A stretch of 64,000 nucleotides of DNA from Isoetes taiwanensis (taxonomy: Eukaryota > Streptophyta > Lycopodiopsida > Isoetales > Isoetaceae), in contig JAJEKV010000010.1 in the NCBI GenBank assembly GCA_021234155.1, positions 21,788,833-21,852,832 on the forward strand, written 5' to 3'. Position 1 is the first letter of the stretch. Every line of letters begins with the position of its first letter. Positions 48,657 to 61,376 of this stretch are shown here, piece after piece. The position numbers and the translations under genes are program-made. Below the pieces are notes generated by a model. That model was not told where the DNA came from. It saw only the letters and a program-made list of their open reading frames with translations, and made no database searches.

Positions 48657-51325
48657 TGTTGGAGATTATCCTGGGTGGTCTCCAACTGGGGCCTTACAAG
48701 GGTGATTTGATGGTCAGGACCTCCAGATCACTTGAGGTGATCAATCTGCACTGCAAAACATCTCTGAATTTGCAAGGAAATACCAAATCCACTAGAGTCT
48801 CTAAAGCAAAAGAAACTAGCAGCACTCAAACATTCACCAAACCATGCATCTATTTCAAAAGCACTTGAAATCTTTACCAAAATATGCTAGCCAACTCCAG
48901 AAAACTGTTGTGAAAAGTCTACAGGCAAAATGCTTACAGATTTCTCACAATTCAACTTCCTGACTGGGTCAATTTTTGGTCAATGGCCCGGACAGTGAGC
49001 TCGATTTTGCCAAATGCTAAACAATGATCTTCTATGGTAGAGACAAATTCCCACACCTAGGTGTGCTCATGTAGGTCATGTGCATATGCTCACTTGATTC
49101 AAACAAAGCTTGAATTCTTGCTGTAGCATGCATTGACAGAGTTTCAATGGCAATGTCTGTAACAGTCTTTGCATTCTAATTGTCAATCCCCTTTCTTTTG
49201 TTTTCTCTGCTCTTGATACTCACTACTGATGCTTCTAATAGTTGCTTGGATGCTAGAAATGCCTACAAACTAACAGATGACTCGAAGAAAAGATCTATTT
49301 TTAGTCTTTTTCAAAGGACATATGTTCTGCAGGTCATTTCAATTTTATCTCCTAACCATGACTTAAACATACACTAGTTGTATTCTGCTCAATTCCTTTA
49401 TGCTCAATTGTAAATGACAATGCAGAGTAAAAGGAGTTTAATCATAGTTTTACACAGTCTTTTCCCAAATTCCGATTTTCATTAAGTCAAAACAGCAAAT
49501 TCACAACACAAGGTATTCAAGAATGTCCGACTGGATCACCCAAGAACAACTCAATCAAAATAAACTGGAAAGGAATCTAGGTCGGGGGGGTAGAATAGGA
49601 ATTTTTTTGTATTTTTTTGGCAAGGGGCACGGTTCCCAAGAAATGAAATTTGAAGGTCTATATAGGGTCTTTTTTGGAGATTTTTTGTGCCAGGTGGCAT
49701 ATTTTTATGGGAGCTTCAAGATGGCAAGGCTACATTTTGAAAAAATAATACTTTGATTTTTGTTCAAAAAAAAGGATGAATCAATGATGACTGGGCAAAG
49801 TCAATGGTGATGTGTGTTGGTCAAACAAGGCATTTTGCCTGGATGGAATTTCAAGATTTCAAATGCCCCTTGATATTTTGATGATGAGGTGGCAATAGGT
49901 GAAAATGTAGTGGAAAGGTGAAAAAAATAGGTCAACTAGGGTAAACAAGGCTAGTAGGTTCACTTCCCAAGGTAATTTGATCATTAGGTTGACCAATTTT
50001 GAGTTTGGTCAAAACTTGCCTAGTCATCATTTGATGATGTGGAGTGATGTGATGATGTGGAAATTTGGTGCTTAGGTGGCAACATGATGAATGAGACATG
50101 AAAGTGGCAAATGATGAGTGGACCAAAGTAGCTTTGGAGGTGATGACATGTATATCTAGTCATCATGCCATGTCACTTAGAGATGGTGACTAGGCATTTT
50201 TGTGCTTTTTTGTGTTTTTTGTGCTTAGCACATATGTTTTTTTGCTTTAGCTACTTGGTATGAAGTGTGTGATAATGGAATGGCAAGGCATGAGATGAAA
50301 ATGATGATATAGAACTTGATGCTAGGCAACTTTTAGGTTTGACAACTTCCTTGGAAAAATGTGCCCTAGGTAATGGTAGGTCAACTATGAAACAAATGGT
50401 TACATATGAAATACATGATGGTATAGGATGTGAAAAGGCAATGAAGGTGAAAAAAAATAGGATAAAGGATGATGGTATGATGGAACAAAAGGCAAATAGA
50501 GAATCATCACAACATGAGAAAGATAAATACCATATCATAGCTTGCCATCTTCATAGGGGTCTTCCAAACTTCACAAGTGCCTTGAGCTAGAGAATGCATT
50601 CAATCCTTGGAGTTTGAGTTGTGAACTTGTGTCTTGACTTAAAAGTCATCCTTTGGGTTCTTCATCAGCATCTTTGGTTTTCAAATCTTTTGGTTTTCGT
50701 ATTCTTGGTCTTCAAATCTTTGCACGTGATATTGCTTTCGGGGAGCCTTGTATATGTTGCTGCTATAGCCAGGCAACATGATGCTAAACAAAGGAAAGGA
50801 TGTGGCTGGTCCCCTCGGCTGTGATATTCAGTTAGAAAACTTGAGTATGAATATGAATATCTGGTGACGGTAATCTTCGAAACTGTTGGAATAATTGACA
50901 TGATCAGCGACAAATATTCTTCTTGTTCTCGCTTTTGAACTTGTGTTTCGAGTTGCCTTTAGGTGAGTGACTATGGGAGGCAACTTTTGGTAGCGGCTTG
51001 ACAAGATTTGGAAGCAAGGGTCATATGTTTCGTGCTATAGTGATCGGATGGACGTGGAAGGAAAACAAATGAACACGGAATGACACTTTAAAACTGTTAG
51101 TATCTTACGCAATGACTTTTCTCCATGGATGCATAGTCGCTTGATGGGAATCTGCATTTGAAAAAGAATACAAGTCTCATGTATATGCGTGGCTAAGTCA
51201 TATTCGATGAGTTTGATCGGTCGATGGATCGGGCAAGTGGTGCAAAATGTTAGCATCAACAAGATGAACTCGTGCTTTCGACTGAAGCAACATTTTGTTT
51301 GAAATCGGCCTTCAATCAGCAACCA
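48657..51325 (-). repeat. Gypsy LTR A (3' LTR), 500-base internal deletion
   Basis: It matches 56848-60021 except for the absent segment corresponding to 57758-58257, joined at the base pair ct common to both edges (49565). From about 50600 on, many sites have CG or similar where LTR B has CAG or CTG. The right edge was inferred from CAACCA followed by ccttctctc, a likely polypurine-tract complement. Confidence 0.8.
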
Positions 51326-51584
51326 CCTTCTCTCGAAAAGTGTACAATCGCTTAATAATAAAACCTACTTTACCTAGAACTCTATGTTTTGTTTGATTTT
51401 CTTTCTTTTTTCTTTTTTATGTCTTTTATCATTTTAAACTTGAAATACTAACAAAGACTCAGACAACTATTGCTCAGAATTATCATATACTTCCTAACTA
51501 AAAGCACTACAACATGTTTACTCAAATAAGATCAGGCAGATATGTTGCTCCCAATACCTCTTCAAATGCAATGTGTTTATAGGA

Positions 51585-52345
51585 TTAGCTAGCAATCTCC
51601 ACGTACCAATTTCTTGCGAAAGATAAGAACTTGTACCGCAATTGCATGGATCTTGAAAGGACCTTCCCATAGGCCATCAAACTTACCTTTGAATCTTCCT
51701 TTGCTTTATTCCACTTGAGTACCAATTCATCTACTTTGAAACTTCCTTGTAACTTGTGTGCAGCTTTGAAAGCTGCTACATCCTTGGCCTTTTTTCTCGG
51801 GTTCACATTCTCGACTTCCACCTCTCTTCTTCAAGCATAAGCAACTTCTCATACCTGCCTTTGTAAGCATCCTCTAGTCTGCATTTGGATCTTCATTGCC
51901 AACCCGAGTGATGGCAACTCTAGCTCAACTGGAACCACAGCTTCAACACCATAGACAAGGCTAAAAGATGTATGGTTAGTAGCATTTTTCACAGTGGTCC
52001 TATATGCCCACAATGCATCATGCGGTTTAATATGCCAATCTTTTTATGAACTTCAACTGTTTTTTTAGAATGCTCTTCAATACTTTATTTGTTGACTCGG
52101 CTTGCCCATTGCCTTGAGGATAATAGGCGTAACTTTTCACATGTTTGACCTTTAATGCTTTTCAATAAATTATTAATGACATCATTTATGAACCGTGTTC
52201 CCCTATCGATACAATTTTGAAAGGAATGCCAAATCTAGTGCATATGTGCTCATGTAAAAATCTAGCGGTTTGTCGGGGCATTTGCTGTCTAAGTGGAATT
52301 GCTTCCACCCATTTAGTAAAATAATCTGTAGCAACTAGGATGTAT
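51585..52345 (-). pseudogene. Gypsy A integrase core and C-terminal part, frame broken
   Basis: Counterpart of 60214-61060. Pieces such as NVNPRKKAKDVAAFKAAHKLQGSF are readable, but the frame is broken at several CAG/CTG-equivalent sites. The DNA reads cttgagattcagg near 52355, where B still reads correctly. Confidence 0.75.
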
Positions 52346-54471
52346 TCATGCCGACCCTTGAGATTCAGGAAATATAGGCCCTATAAAGTCCAATCCCCAA
52401 ATTTGAAAAGGACCAGGAGATACAATACCAGTGAGAGCAGCAGGTTGAAGGATTCTTCTACCATGAATTTGACATTTATGGCATCTTTTGATTGTCTCAT
52501 AACAATCTTTGAACAAACTTGGCCAGAAGTAGCCTGACCTGATAATCTTCTTTGCAGTGGTTTCAGCTGCAAAATGCCCACCACAAATGCCTTCATGACA
52601 TGCTTCCACAATCAGCTCAGCTTCAGATCTGCTGACACATCTCAAAAGCACCCCATTATGATCAATCTTGCACAATACATCTCCTACCATCTTGAATGTT
52701 TTAGCTTTAGCTCTAAATCTTCTGGTTTGCTTAGTATCCATGTTTTCAGGCAGCTCTCCATTCTGCAGAAATTCAATAAGGTCAAATTGCCAATCCTCGT
52801 TCATCTTGCTAGATAAAACAAGGTTGGTAGAGTCTCCAATCTCCTGAGGTGTTTCCATGTCCTGCAATCCTTCAAAATCCTCAAATTCAAAAGCTCTCTC
52901 TGTAAGATAATCACTAGGGCTCTTAATGGTTTTGATTGTTTTGACACTAAGATTATAATCTTGAATTTTGCAGGCCCACCTGCATAACTTGGCTTTGCTT
53001 TGACTTTTCTGAAATAATAATGGAAGGGGATTTTGGTGCATAAGCACCTTTACCTCATTGTGTTGGACAATATGTCCAAGTCTTTGTAGGAACCACATTA
53101 TTCCTGCAGCACTTTTTTCCAATCTAGCATATCTCATTTCTGTGTCTGACCATATCTTGCTTGCAAAGGCTATTATGCCATGATCATGTAGTAGAGAAAT
53201 GCCAACAGCCTTGTTAGTGATACTTATATAAACTTTGAAAGGAAGATTATGATCAGGTGGTTTTAAAGCTTCTGATTGAGAAATTCGAGTGATGAGCAAC
53301 TCAAAAGCAGCCTGGCACTCTGGTGTCCAATCTACTTCCATATGTTTGCTCTCATGTTTGTTTGTACTTGCCTACTCTTGTCGATTTTGCTATAGGACCC
53401 ATGATATGTGAGAAATTAGGTACATAGATTCTTAAAAACTAGTAAGTCCCATAAAGCTCTTCACTTGCCTCGAGTTTTAGGTGGCACTACTTTCTTGAGT
53501 GCTTCCATCTTACCTTCCCGAGACTTTGATTCCTTGAGCAGATACTTCATGTCCCAACAACTCACCTTTTGAACATAGAAAAATACACTTCTTTGGGTTT
53601 AAACATACACCACTTTCCCCCGCACGGACTCATGATCACGGTTAGAAGTTTCATGTGTTGCTCTATCGGTGTTCCTAGGCAAAGGTCATCAAGAAACACC
53701 CCTGAATTTATCAAGAGGCATGCTTTGAAAGATTTTATCCATAGCCCTTTGGAATGTAGCGGATGCATTCATCAATCCAAAGGGCATTTTTGCATGGCAA
53801 AGGTTCCCCAAGGGGGTTATGAAGGAGGTCTTAGCTTGGTGCCTTCCTTGATTTTAATTTGATTAAAACCCGAAAATCCATCTAGAAATGAATAAATCTC
53901 TTTACCAAATAGTTGCATGAAGCACTTCTTCTAGAAAGGGAAGTGGATAACAGTCTTTTATAGTAGCCTTATTAAGGTCTCTATAATCTATGCATATGTG
54001 TATAGTTTTGTTTTTTTTTTCAACAGGTACTATGCATGACAGCCATTCAGGGTTTGTTATCTCAGTGATAACTTCAGCTTCTTTCATCTTTAATAATTCT
54101 TCTATGATCAAAGTTAGCAAAGATCTATTTATCTTTCTCGGTTTTTTTGCATGACGAGGTTTAGTTCCTTCTTTCATCTTTATTTCAAACTCACATATCT
54201 CAGTTTTTACACCTACCAACTCTGTGTAATCCCATGCAAATACATCTTTCCATTCTTCAAAAAATTCTTGTAATGATGCTTCTTTTTGAGTTTTAAACAT
54301 ATCTCCTAGAAACAGAGTTCTAATCTCATCATTCTTGGTAATAGTCAGTTCCTTTACCTCTTTCTCTTGCTGTGCATCTATTACCGTAATGGGATGTAGT
54401 TGTGCAATCTCTTCATGTTCCAACTCTTCTTCTTTGATAGCTTCTTCAAAAAGGTAATCCAAAGAACACAC
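52346..54471 (-). pseudogene. Gypsy A RT and degenerate RNase H, then integrase zinc region
   Basis: 54471-53902 encodes the linker and RT start (DVFAWDYTELVG, CIDYRDLNKATIKDCYPLP). 53900-53340 holds the RT core, but frames are broken. 53341-52346 is intact: DWTPECQAAFELLI, the degenerate RNase H (FKVYISITNKAVGISLL), and integrase HEGICGGHF with CHKCQ. The RT active site in this copy is disrupted by frame breaks. Confidence 0.85.
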
Positions 54472-54474
54472 TTC

Positions 54475-55076
54475 GCAGATAGGGCATCCGCTTCACAATT
54501 TTCATCTCTTGGTATGTAATTCAAACTCCATTTGTTAAATTTGCTCAACCAGCTCAAGGCTTCTTCTTTCAAAGAATCGCATTTCTTGGTTTTGGCTTGA
54601 TACTCACCATTGACCTGCCATATATTAATTGAGAATCACCATAAATGGTTACCTCTGTTAGTCCTAATGAAATAGCTTCTTGCAAGCCAGCCAAAAGGGC
54701 TCTCACTTTCGACCATGTTGGAGGTTATGCCAACATGTATCCCCGCCAACTTTTGAAAGCAATCGTTAGCATAATCTTTGATTATAGCGAGGAAGAAGAT
54801 GCCACTCCTAGCTTAACGATATTCCACCATCAAACCGGATGACACCGAATTCTTGTGATCTATTGAGTTAGAAGAGTAAGAGGGTACCAGTTCATCTAGG
54901 AGATCCATAGCTAAAGGTAGTTTATAGAATCCCATGGTGCTTTGTTCGAGCATTTCTTCTTCCAAAAACTACAGATATTAGTACTCCCGACTTGTTGTAG
55001 AGAGTTGTCTTTTTACTCGATCGATATGATACATTCTCCTTTTGACCATACAGTCCGCATCAATCAGACGCCCATC
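54475..55076 (-). pseudogene. Gypsy A upstream RNase H, damaged copy
   Basis: Matches 63120-63700 of element B, where the frame is open. Here the sequence between protease and RT is frameshifted at several CAG/CTG-equivalent sites (e.g. ctttcgaccatg versus ctgtactcagccatg). Confidence 0.75.
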
Positions 55077-56088
55077 TTACGCCAAGCAAGAAGTCATAAA
55101 TGTCGATGAGTCTTTGTTGCCAAACTTCGAAAAGCAACCACAAAAACCGGCTTGAACCACAATCCCTTCAGTTTCCAATCGGCACACACTGTAACAACAC
55201 CCTAAAGGCATGATTTTAGCATTAGAAAATGATCTTAACACCATTGGTGAAGGTTTTGTGATCTTCAAACCACATTTTTGCATTATATGCTGAGGCATCA
55301 CATTCAAAGAAGAACCGCCATCTAACAAAACTCTAGGAAGTTGATGAGCACCAATTTTTGCTGAACATGTAAAGGCACCAGGGTCTTCCTCTTCCTGAGT
55401 TAGTACAATTTCAGAAGCAAAAGAAACTGTTTCTACATTACTAGAGTTGATTACTTTCTGCCTATAACTAGGAGCAATCCTTAACAAAGTTAATAAATCC
55501 AAAGTCACCTTAGAATTCTTAAGAATATGTTCAAAGTCATCCAAATCTTTATCTTTTCTCTGGAATCTTTCAACAGGAGCAGGAGCTATTACCTGATAAG
55601 CTTGATCTTCTTTTTGAATTTCTTTCTCTTGGTAATCGACCGAGTTTGCATCCTTCTTGTTCTCAGCCATAGCTCTAGTTTGTCTTGCCATGATCGCTTC
55701 CCCGGAATGCTTCTTCTTCCAAGAATCTTCTGGATGCACTAGTCTCGACTTTTTTGCCTTGTTCTTGTTTCTCCAAATACTCCTTCACCAAGCATCTATC
55801 CTCATAATGGCCAATCTCTTTGCAGAACTTGCACACTGGGCAAACCTTTCCATAATGACCTTTCTTCCCACACTTCAAGCAAGCCCTGTAATAACAAATG
55901 TCACTAGGGTGAGTATTCTTGGTACAATGAATGCAGGGTGGATAAGTTTTTATGCTATTTTTCATCTCCATGAGTTGCTTAGTCAACTCTGCTATAGTTT
56001 CAGTCATCTTGACCATCTCAGCTTTTGATTCATTGGGTTGAGCTTCTTCCTCAACCTTGGCTTTTCTTTTTTCCTTCACAACATACAC
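55077..56088 (-). pseudogene. Gypsy A zinc knuckle and aspartic protease
   Basis: 56088-55675 encodes a Glu/Lys-rich helix and zinc knuckles, including CLKCGKKGHYGKVC and CKFCKEIGHYEDRC. 55739-55077 encodes the protease with VLLDGGSSLNVMP, the DGGSS variant seen in plant Tat/Ogre-like elements. The two frames overlap, and a small frame change near 55700 separates them. The end (RLETEGIVVQAGF) continues in B toward the upstream RNase H. Confidence 0.85.
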
Positions 56089-56143
56089 AGGTTCTTGTTC
56101 ATAATCAGGATAGAAAGGATCTGAGACATGTGGGTGGCAAGTG

Positions 56144-56782
56144 TCAGGTAGGAAAGATAGTTCTCAGAGATATAGAAGTAGCTTTGGCAAAGGCTTTATG
56201 TATAGAATCAAAACCTTCTTGGTTTTGGATCCTAAGCATTTTCTTGTGAATTCTTGGCCTAGGAGCTAGACCTTTGATAAAAGCACTACAAAGAAGAGAT
56301 GGAGTGGGGATATGACTCTTTTGGCATTTTCTAAGGTAGGCACTGAATCTTTCAACATATTGGTTGATGCTCTCTCCACTTCGAATGCAGAAAGTTTGAA
56401 GCTCATTGGCAAGCTCTTGTGGTGCTGACAGCTTTCCAAACCTGCTCAAGAACTGTTCTACAAGACTCTCATAAGTATTAGTACCCATAACAGTAGTAAC
56501 ATGTTCACACCATGCTTCAGGTTCATTAGATTTCATACATTTCACAAATTCAGAGAACTTACAACCTTTTTTATTACCATAATCTTTGTAGTAGTCTTCA
56601 AATGTCTTCAAGAATTGATTGGCATTCATGCTGGGCTCAAAAATAGGAGGAGTAATTGGTAGGTTCAGTTCAAAAATAGGAGGCAGAGTCAAATTAGGAG
56701 GCATATTGCTTGAACTGGGCATTCCAATGGGATCAGTAGGTTCTGGAGCTTCAGTCTGCTCACTTCTCCTACTTGGAGGCAT
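56144..56782 (-). CDS. Gypsy A Gag
   Basis: A 212-residue frame from MPPSRRSEQTEAPEP. The upstream frame to 56845 has no ATG and covers the PBS, so this start is preferred. It contains FEDYYKDYGNKKGCKF, EAWCEHVTTVMGTNTYESLVEQFLSRFG and ESINQYVERFSAYLRKC, typical of gypsy capsid. It ends at a TAG/TGA before the zinc-knuckle frame, so Gag and the nucleocapsid part are now in separate frames. Confidence 0.85.
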   Translation of the reverse strand: MPPSRRSEQTEAPEPTDPIGMPSSSNMPPNLTLPPIFELNLPITPPIFEPSMNANQFLKTFEDYYKDYGNKKGCKFSEFVKCMKSNEPEAWCEHVTTVMGTNTYESLVEQFLSRFGKLSAPQELANELQTFCIRSGESINQYVERFSAYLRKCQKSHIPTPSLLCSAFIKGLAPRPRIHKKMLRIQNQEGFDSIHKAFAKATSISLRTIFPT

Positions 56783-56826
56783 GTTTCTTTCTATTTCCAA
56801 TTGAGTTCTTAATTTCCAGGAGGGAT

Positions 56827-56844
56827 ATCTCGGTAGGACCTCCA
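56827..56844 (-). other. Gypsy A primer-binding site, probably tRNA-Gln type
   Basis: On the plus strand atctcggtaggacctcca, three bases before the LTR, has the form of a tRNA 3' end with CCA. Its complement TGGAGGTCCTACCGAGAT would be the PBS. The ATCTCGGT-GGACCT pattern resembles plant glutamine tRNA; this assignment is from memory. Confidence 0.7.
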
Positions 56845-56847
56845 AAA

Positions 56848-59800
56848 TGTTGGAGATTATCCTGGGTGGTCTCCAACTGGGGCCTTACAAGGGTGATTTG
56901 ATGGTCAGGACCTCCAGATCACTTGAGGTGATCAATATGCACTGCAAAACATCTCTGAATTTGCAAGGAAATACCAAATCCACTAGAGTCCCTAAAGCAA
57001 AAGAAACTAGCAGCACTCAAACATTCACCAAACCATGCATCTATTTCAAAAGCACTTGAAATCTTTACCAAAGTATGCTAGCCAACTCCAGAAAACTGTT
57101 GTGAAAAGTCTACAGGCAAAATGCTTACAGATTTCTCACAATTCAACTTCCTGACTGGGTCAATTTTTGGTCAATGGCCCGGACAGTGAGCTCGATTTTG
57201 CCAAATGCTAAACAATGATCTTCTATGGTAGAGACAAATTCCCACACCTAGGTGTGCTCATGTAGGTCATGTGCATATGCTCACTTGGTTCAAACAAATC
57301 TTGAATTCTTGCTGTAGCATGCATTGACAGAGTTTCAATGGCAATGTCTGTAACAGTCTTTGCATTCTAATTGTCAATCCCCTTTCTTTTGTTTTCTCTG
57401 CTCTTGATACTCACTACTGATGCTTCTAATAGTTGCTTGGATGCTAGAAATGCCTACAAACTAACAGATGACTCGAAGAAAAGATCTATTTTTAGTCTTT
57501 TTCAAAGGACATATGTTCTGCAGGTCATTTCAATTTTATCTCCTAACCATGACTTAAACATACACTAGTTGTATTCTGCTCAATTCCTTTATGCTCAATT
57601 GTAAATGACAATGCAGAGTAAAAAGAGTTTAATCATAGTTTTACACAGTCTTTTCCCAAATTCCGATTTTCATTAAGTCAAAACAGCAAATTCACAACAC
57701 AAGGTATTCAAGAATGTCCGACTGGATCACCCAAGAACAACTCAATCAAAATAAACTTCAAGTTTCAAAAGATTCAAGGATATTTCATCATATATGCCTC
57801 AGATTTTGATTTCCGAAGCAGGAGGATCTTCTGCAAGCTCTGTAGACGTCATGACTTCACGTTTCTGGTCTTCAAATCCGCTTATGGCCCTCGAAAAAAA
57901 ATTCAGTAGAACAAACCCCTTTTTAAAATCCCCTGTCTCCGGCCAGATCTTGGCAAATTCGCAATCAATGCTACTGTTTTGGTTTAATTGGACTATTCTT
58001 TAGGTGGAGTAGGACAAAACCGGCCAACAGATGCAATGATTACTTCGTTTAGCTCAACAGAATGGAGATTTCTTGGCAAGTTCAAATTTTAGGGTTCAAT
58101 CTGATATATCCCACAGGCCGAGATCAAAAAGTCAGACCAGGTGATATATAGCTCGATCTAGGTGGACTTGTAAATTGACGTGTCTTGCCCACGTGGGATC
58201 CGGTACCTCCACCGCCCCACACGCCCGGGTGAGCCACGTGGAGGTTGCGGATAGGCTGGAAAGGAATCTAGGTCTGGGAGGGGGGGTAGAATAGGAATTT
58301 TTTTGTATTTTTTTGGCAAGGGGCACGGTTCCCAAGAAATGAAATTTGAAGGTCTATATAGGGTCTTTTTTGGAGATTTTTTGTGCCAGGTGGCATATTT
58401 TCATGGGAGCTTCAAGATGGCAAGGCTACATTTTGAAAAAATAATACTTTGATTTTTGTTCAAAAAAAAGGATGAATCAATGATGACTGGGCAAAGTCAA
58501 TGGTGATGTGTGTTGGTCAAACAAGGCATTTTGCCTGGATGGAATTTCAAGATTTCAAATGCCCCTTGATATTTTAATGATGAGGTGGCAATAGGTGAAA
58601 ATGTAGTGGAAAGGTGAAAAAAAATAGGTCAACTAGGGTAAACAAGGCTAGTAGGTTCACTTCCCAAGGTAATTTGATCATTAGGTTGACCAATTTTGAG
58701 TTTGGTCAAAACTTGCCTAGTCATCATTTGATGATGTGGAGTGATGTGATGATGTGGAAATTTGGTGCTTAGGTGGCAACATGATGAATGAGACATGAAA
58801 GTGGCAAATGATGAGTGGACCAAAGTAGCTTTGGAGGTGATGACATGTATATCTAGTCATCATGCCATGTCACTTAGAGATGGTGACTAGGCATTTTTGT
58901 GCTTTTTTGTGTTTTTTGTGCTTAGCACATATGTTTTTTTGCTTTAGCTACTTGGTATGAAGTGTGTGATAATGGAATGGCAAGGCATGAGATGAAAATG
59001 ATGATATAGAACTTGATGCTAGGCAACTTTTAGGTTTGACAACTTCCTTGGAAAATGTGCCCTAGGTAATGGTAGGTCAACTATGAAACAAATGGTTACA
59101 TATGAAATACATGATGGTATAGGATGTGAAAAGGCAATGAAGGTGAAAAAATACGATAAAGGATGATGGTATGATGGAACAAAAGGCAAATAGAGAATCA
59201 TCACAACATGAGAAAGATAAATACCATATCATAGCTTGCCATCTTCATAGGGGTCTTCCAAACTTCACAAGTGCCTTCAGAGCTAGAGAATGCATTCAAT
59301 CCTTGGAGTTTGAGTTGTGAACTTGTGTCTTGACTTAAAGTCATCCTTTGGGTTCTTCATCAAAGATCTTTGGTTTTCAAATCTTTTGGTTTTCGGTATT
59401 CTTGGTCTTCAAATCTTTGCCCGTGATATTGCTCAGAGTTTTGTATATGTTGCTGCTATAGCCAGGCAACATGATGCTAAACAAAGGAAAGGATGTGGCT
59501 GGTCCCCTCAGCCTGTGATATTCAGTTAGAAAACTTGAGTATGAATATGAATATACAGACTGACAGGTAATCTTCAGAAACTGTTGGAATAATTGACATG
59601 ATCAGCAGCAATATTCTTCTTGTTCTGCTTGAACTTGTGTTTCTGAGTTGCCTTTAGGTGAGTGACTATGGGAGGCAACTTTTGGTAGCAGCTTGACAAG
59701 ATTTGGAAGCAAGGGTCATATGTTTCAGGCTATAGTGATCAGATGGACGTGGAAGGAAAACAAATGAACCTGGAATGACACTTTAAAACTGTTAGTATCT

Positions 59801-60021
59801 TCTGCAACAGCTTTTCTCCATGGATGCATAGCTGCTTGATGGGAATCTGCATTTGAAAAAGAATACAAGTCTCATGTATATGCAGGCTAAGTCATATTCT
59901 GATGAGTTTGATCAGTCTGATGGATCTGGCAAGTGGTGCAAAATGTTAGCATCAACAAGATGAACTCGTGCTCAGCCTGAAGCAGCATTTTGTTTGAAAT
60001 CTGGCCTTCAATCAGCAACCA
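56848..60021 (-). repeat. Gypsy LTR B (5' LTR of element A), full length
   Basis: About 3174 bases, containing the segment 57758-58257 that LTR A lacks. Outside patches it is nearly identical to LTR A. Its right end joins another internal region (60022 on) rather than host DNA, so it is also the 3' LTR of element B. Confidence 0.82.
58143..58241 (-). promoter_or_regulatory. Putative LTR promoter: two G-boxes and TATA
   Basis: On the minus strand the order is CCACGTGG (58241-58234), CCCACGTGGG (58197-58188), GACACGTCA (58184-58176), then GCTATATATC (58152-58143). The TATA-like box lies about 40 bases downstream of the nearest G-box, a plausible core promoter. The block is GC-rich in an AT-rich LTR and is exactly within the 500 bases missing from LTR A. 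Confidence 0.55.
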
Positions 60022-60213
60022 CCTTCTCTCTGAAAGTGTACACTGCTTAATAATAAAACCTACTTTACCTAGAACTCTATGTTTTGTTTGATTTTCTTTC
60101 TTTTTTTCTTTTTTATGTCTTTTATCATTTTAAACTTGAAATACTAACAAAGACTCAGACAACTATTGCTCAGAATTATCATATACTTCCTAACTAAAAG
60201 CACTACAACATGT

Positions 60214-61376
60214 TTACTCAAATAAGATCAGGCAGATATGTTGCTCCCAATACCTCTTCAAATGCAATGTGTTTATAGGATTAGCTAGCAATCTCCCTGT
60301 ACCAATTTCTTGCAGAAGATAAGAACTTGTACCTGCAATTGCATGGATCTTGAAAGGACCTTCCCATAGGCCATCAAACTTACCTGCTGAATCTTCCTTT
60401 GCTTTATTCCACTTGAGTACCAATTCATCTACTTTGAAACTTCCTTGTAACTTGTGTGCAGCTTTGAAAGCTGCTACATCCTTGGCCTTTTTTCTCAGGT
60501 TCACATTCTCAGCTTCCAGCCTCTCTTCTTCAAGCATAAGCAACTTCTCATACCTGTCTTTGTAAGCATCCTCTAGCTGCATTTGGATCTTCATTGCCAA
60601 CCTGAGTGATGGCAACTCTAGCTCAACTGGAACCACAGCTTCAACACCATAGACAAGGCTAAAAGGTGTATGGTTAGTAGCATTTTTCACGATGGTCCTA
60701 TATGCCCACAATGCATCATGCGGTTTAATATGCCAATCTTTTTATGAACTTCAACCTGTTTTTTTAGAATGCTCTTCAATACTTTATTTGTTGACTCAGC
60801 TTGCCCATTGCCTTGAGGATAATAGGCAGAACTTTTCACATGTTTGACCTTTAATGCTTTCAGTAAATTATTAATGACATCATTTATGAACTGTGTTCCC
60901 CTATCAGATACAATTTTGAAAGGAATGCCAAACCTAGTGCATATGTGCTCATGTAAAAATCTAGCAGTTGTCAGGGCATTTGCCTGTCTAAGTGGAATTG
61001 CTTCCACCCATTTAGTAAAATAATCTGTAGCAACTAGGATGTATTCATGCCGACCTTGAGATTCAGGAAATATAGGCCCTATAAAGTCCAATCCCCAAAT
61101 TTGAAAAGGACCAGGAGATACAATACCAGTGAGAGCAGCAGGTTGAAGGATTCTTCTACCATGAATTTGACATTTATGGCATCTTTTGATTGTCTCATAA
61201 CAATCTTTGAACAAACTTGGCCAGAAGTAGCCTGACCTGATAATCTTCTTTGCAGTGGTTTCAGCTGCAAAATGCCCACCACAAATGCCTTCATGACATG
61301 CTTCCACAATCAGCTCAGCTTCAGATCTGCTGACACATCTCAAAAGCACCCCATTATGATCAATCTCATAATACAT
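60214..61376 (-). pseudogene. Gypsy B integrase
   Basis: 61376-60687 has the HHCC zinc domain (H28, H35, C66, C69 counted from the frame start) and the catalytic core D97 (WGLDFIGP), D158 (VSDRGTQF) and E194 (GNGQAEST), a D-D-35-E spacing. After a frame change near 60700 the C-terminal part 60711-60214 continues (YRTIVKNATNHTPFSLVYG ... LWEGPFKI). Another small frame break near 61370 separates it from RT/RNase H. Confidence 0.88.

Larger units (their letters stand above)
48657..60021 (-). mobile_element. Ty3/gypsy element A (LTR - internal - LTR)
   Basis: The long direct repeats 48657-51325 and 56848-60021 enclose gag, zinc finger/protease, RNase H, RT, degenerate RNase H and integrase on the minus strand. 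The LTRs start TGTTGGAGATTATCC. Their other end is placed at CAACCA, next to a pyrimidine run, and is approximate. The left LTR lacks about 500 bases. The right LTR passes into a second internal region, so elements A and B share it. The element interrupts the ORF at 47452-48656. Confidence 0.9.

Noticed and set aside
49932-50590. Small ORFs repeated at 58629-59204
   Set aside because: They lie within the gypsy LTRs and repeat only because the LTRs do; low-complexity gatgatg/catcat composition.
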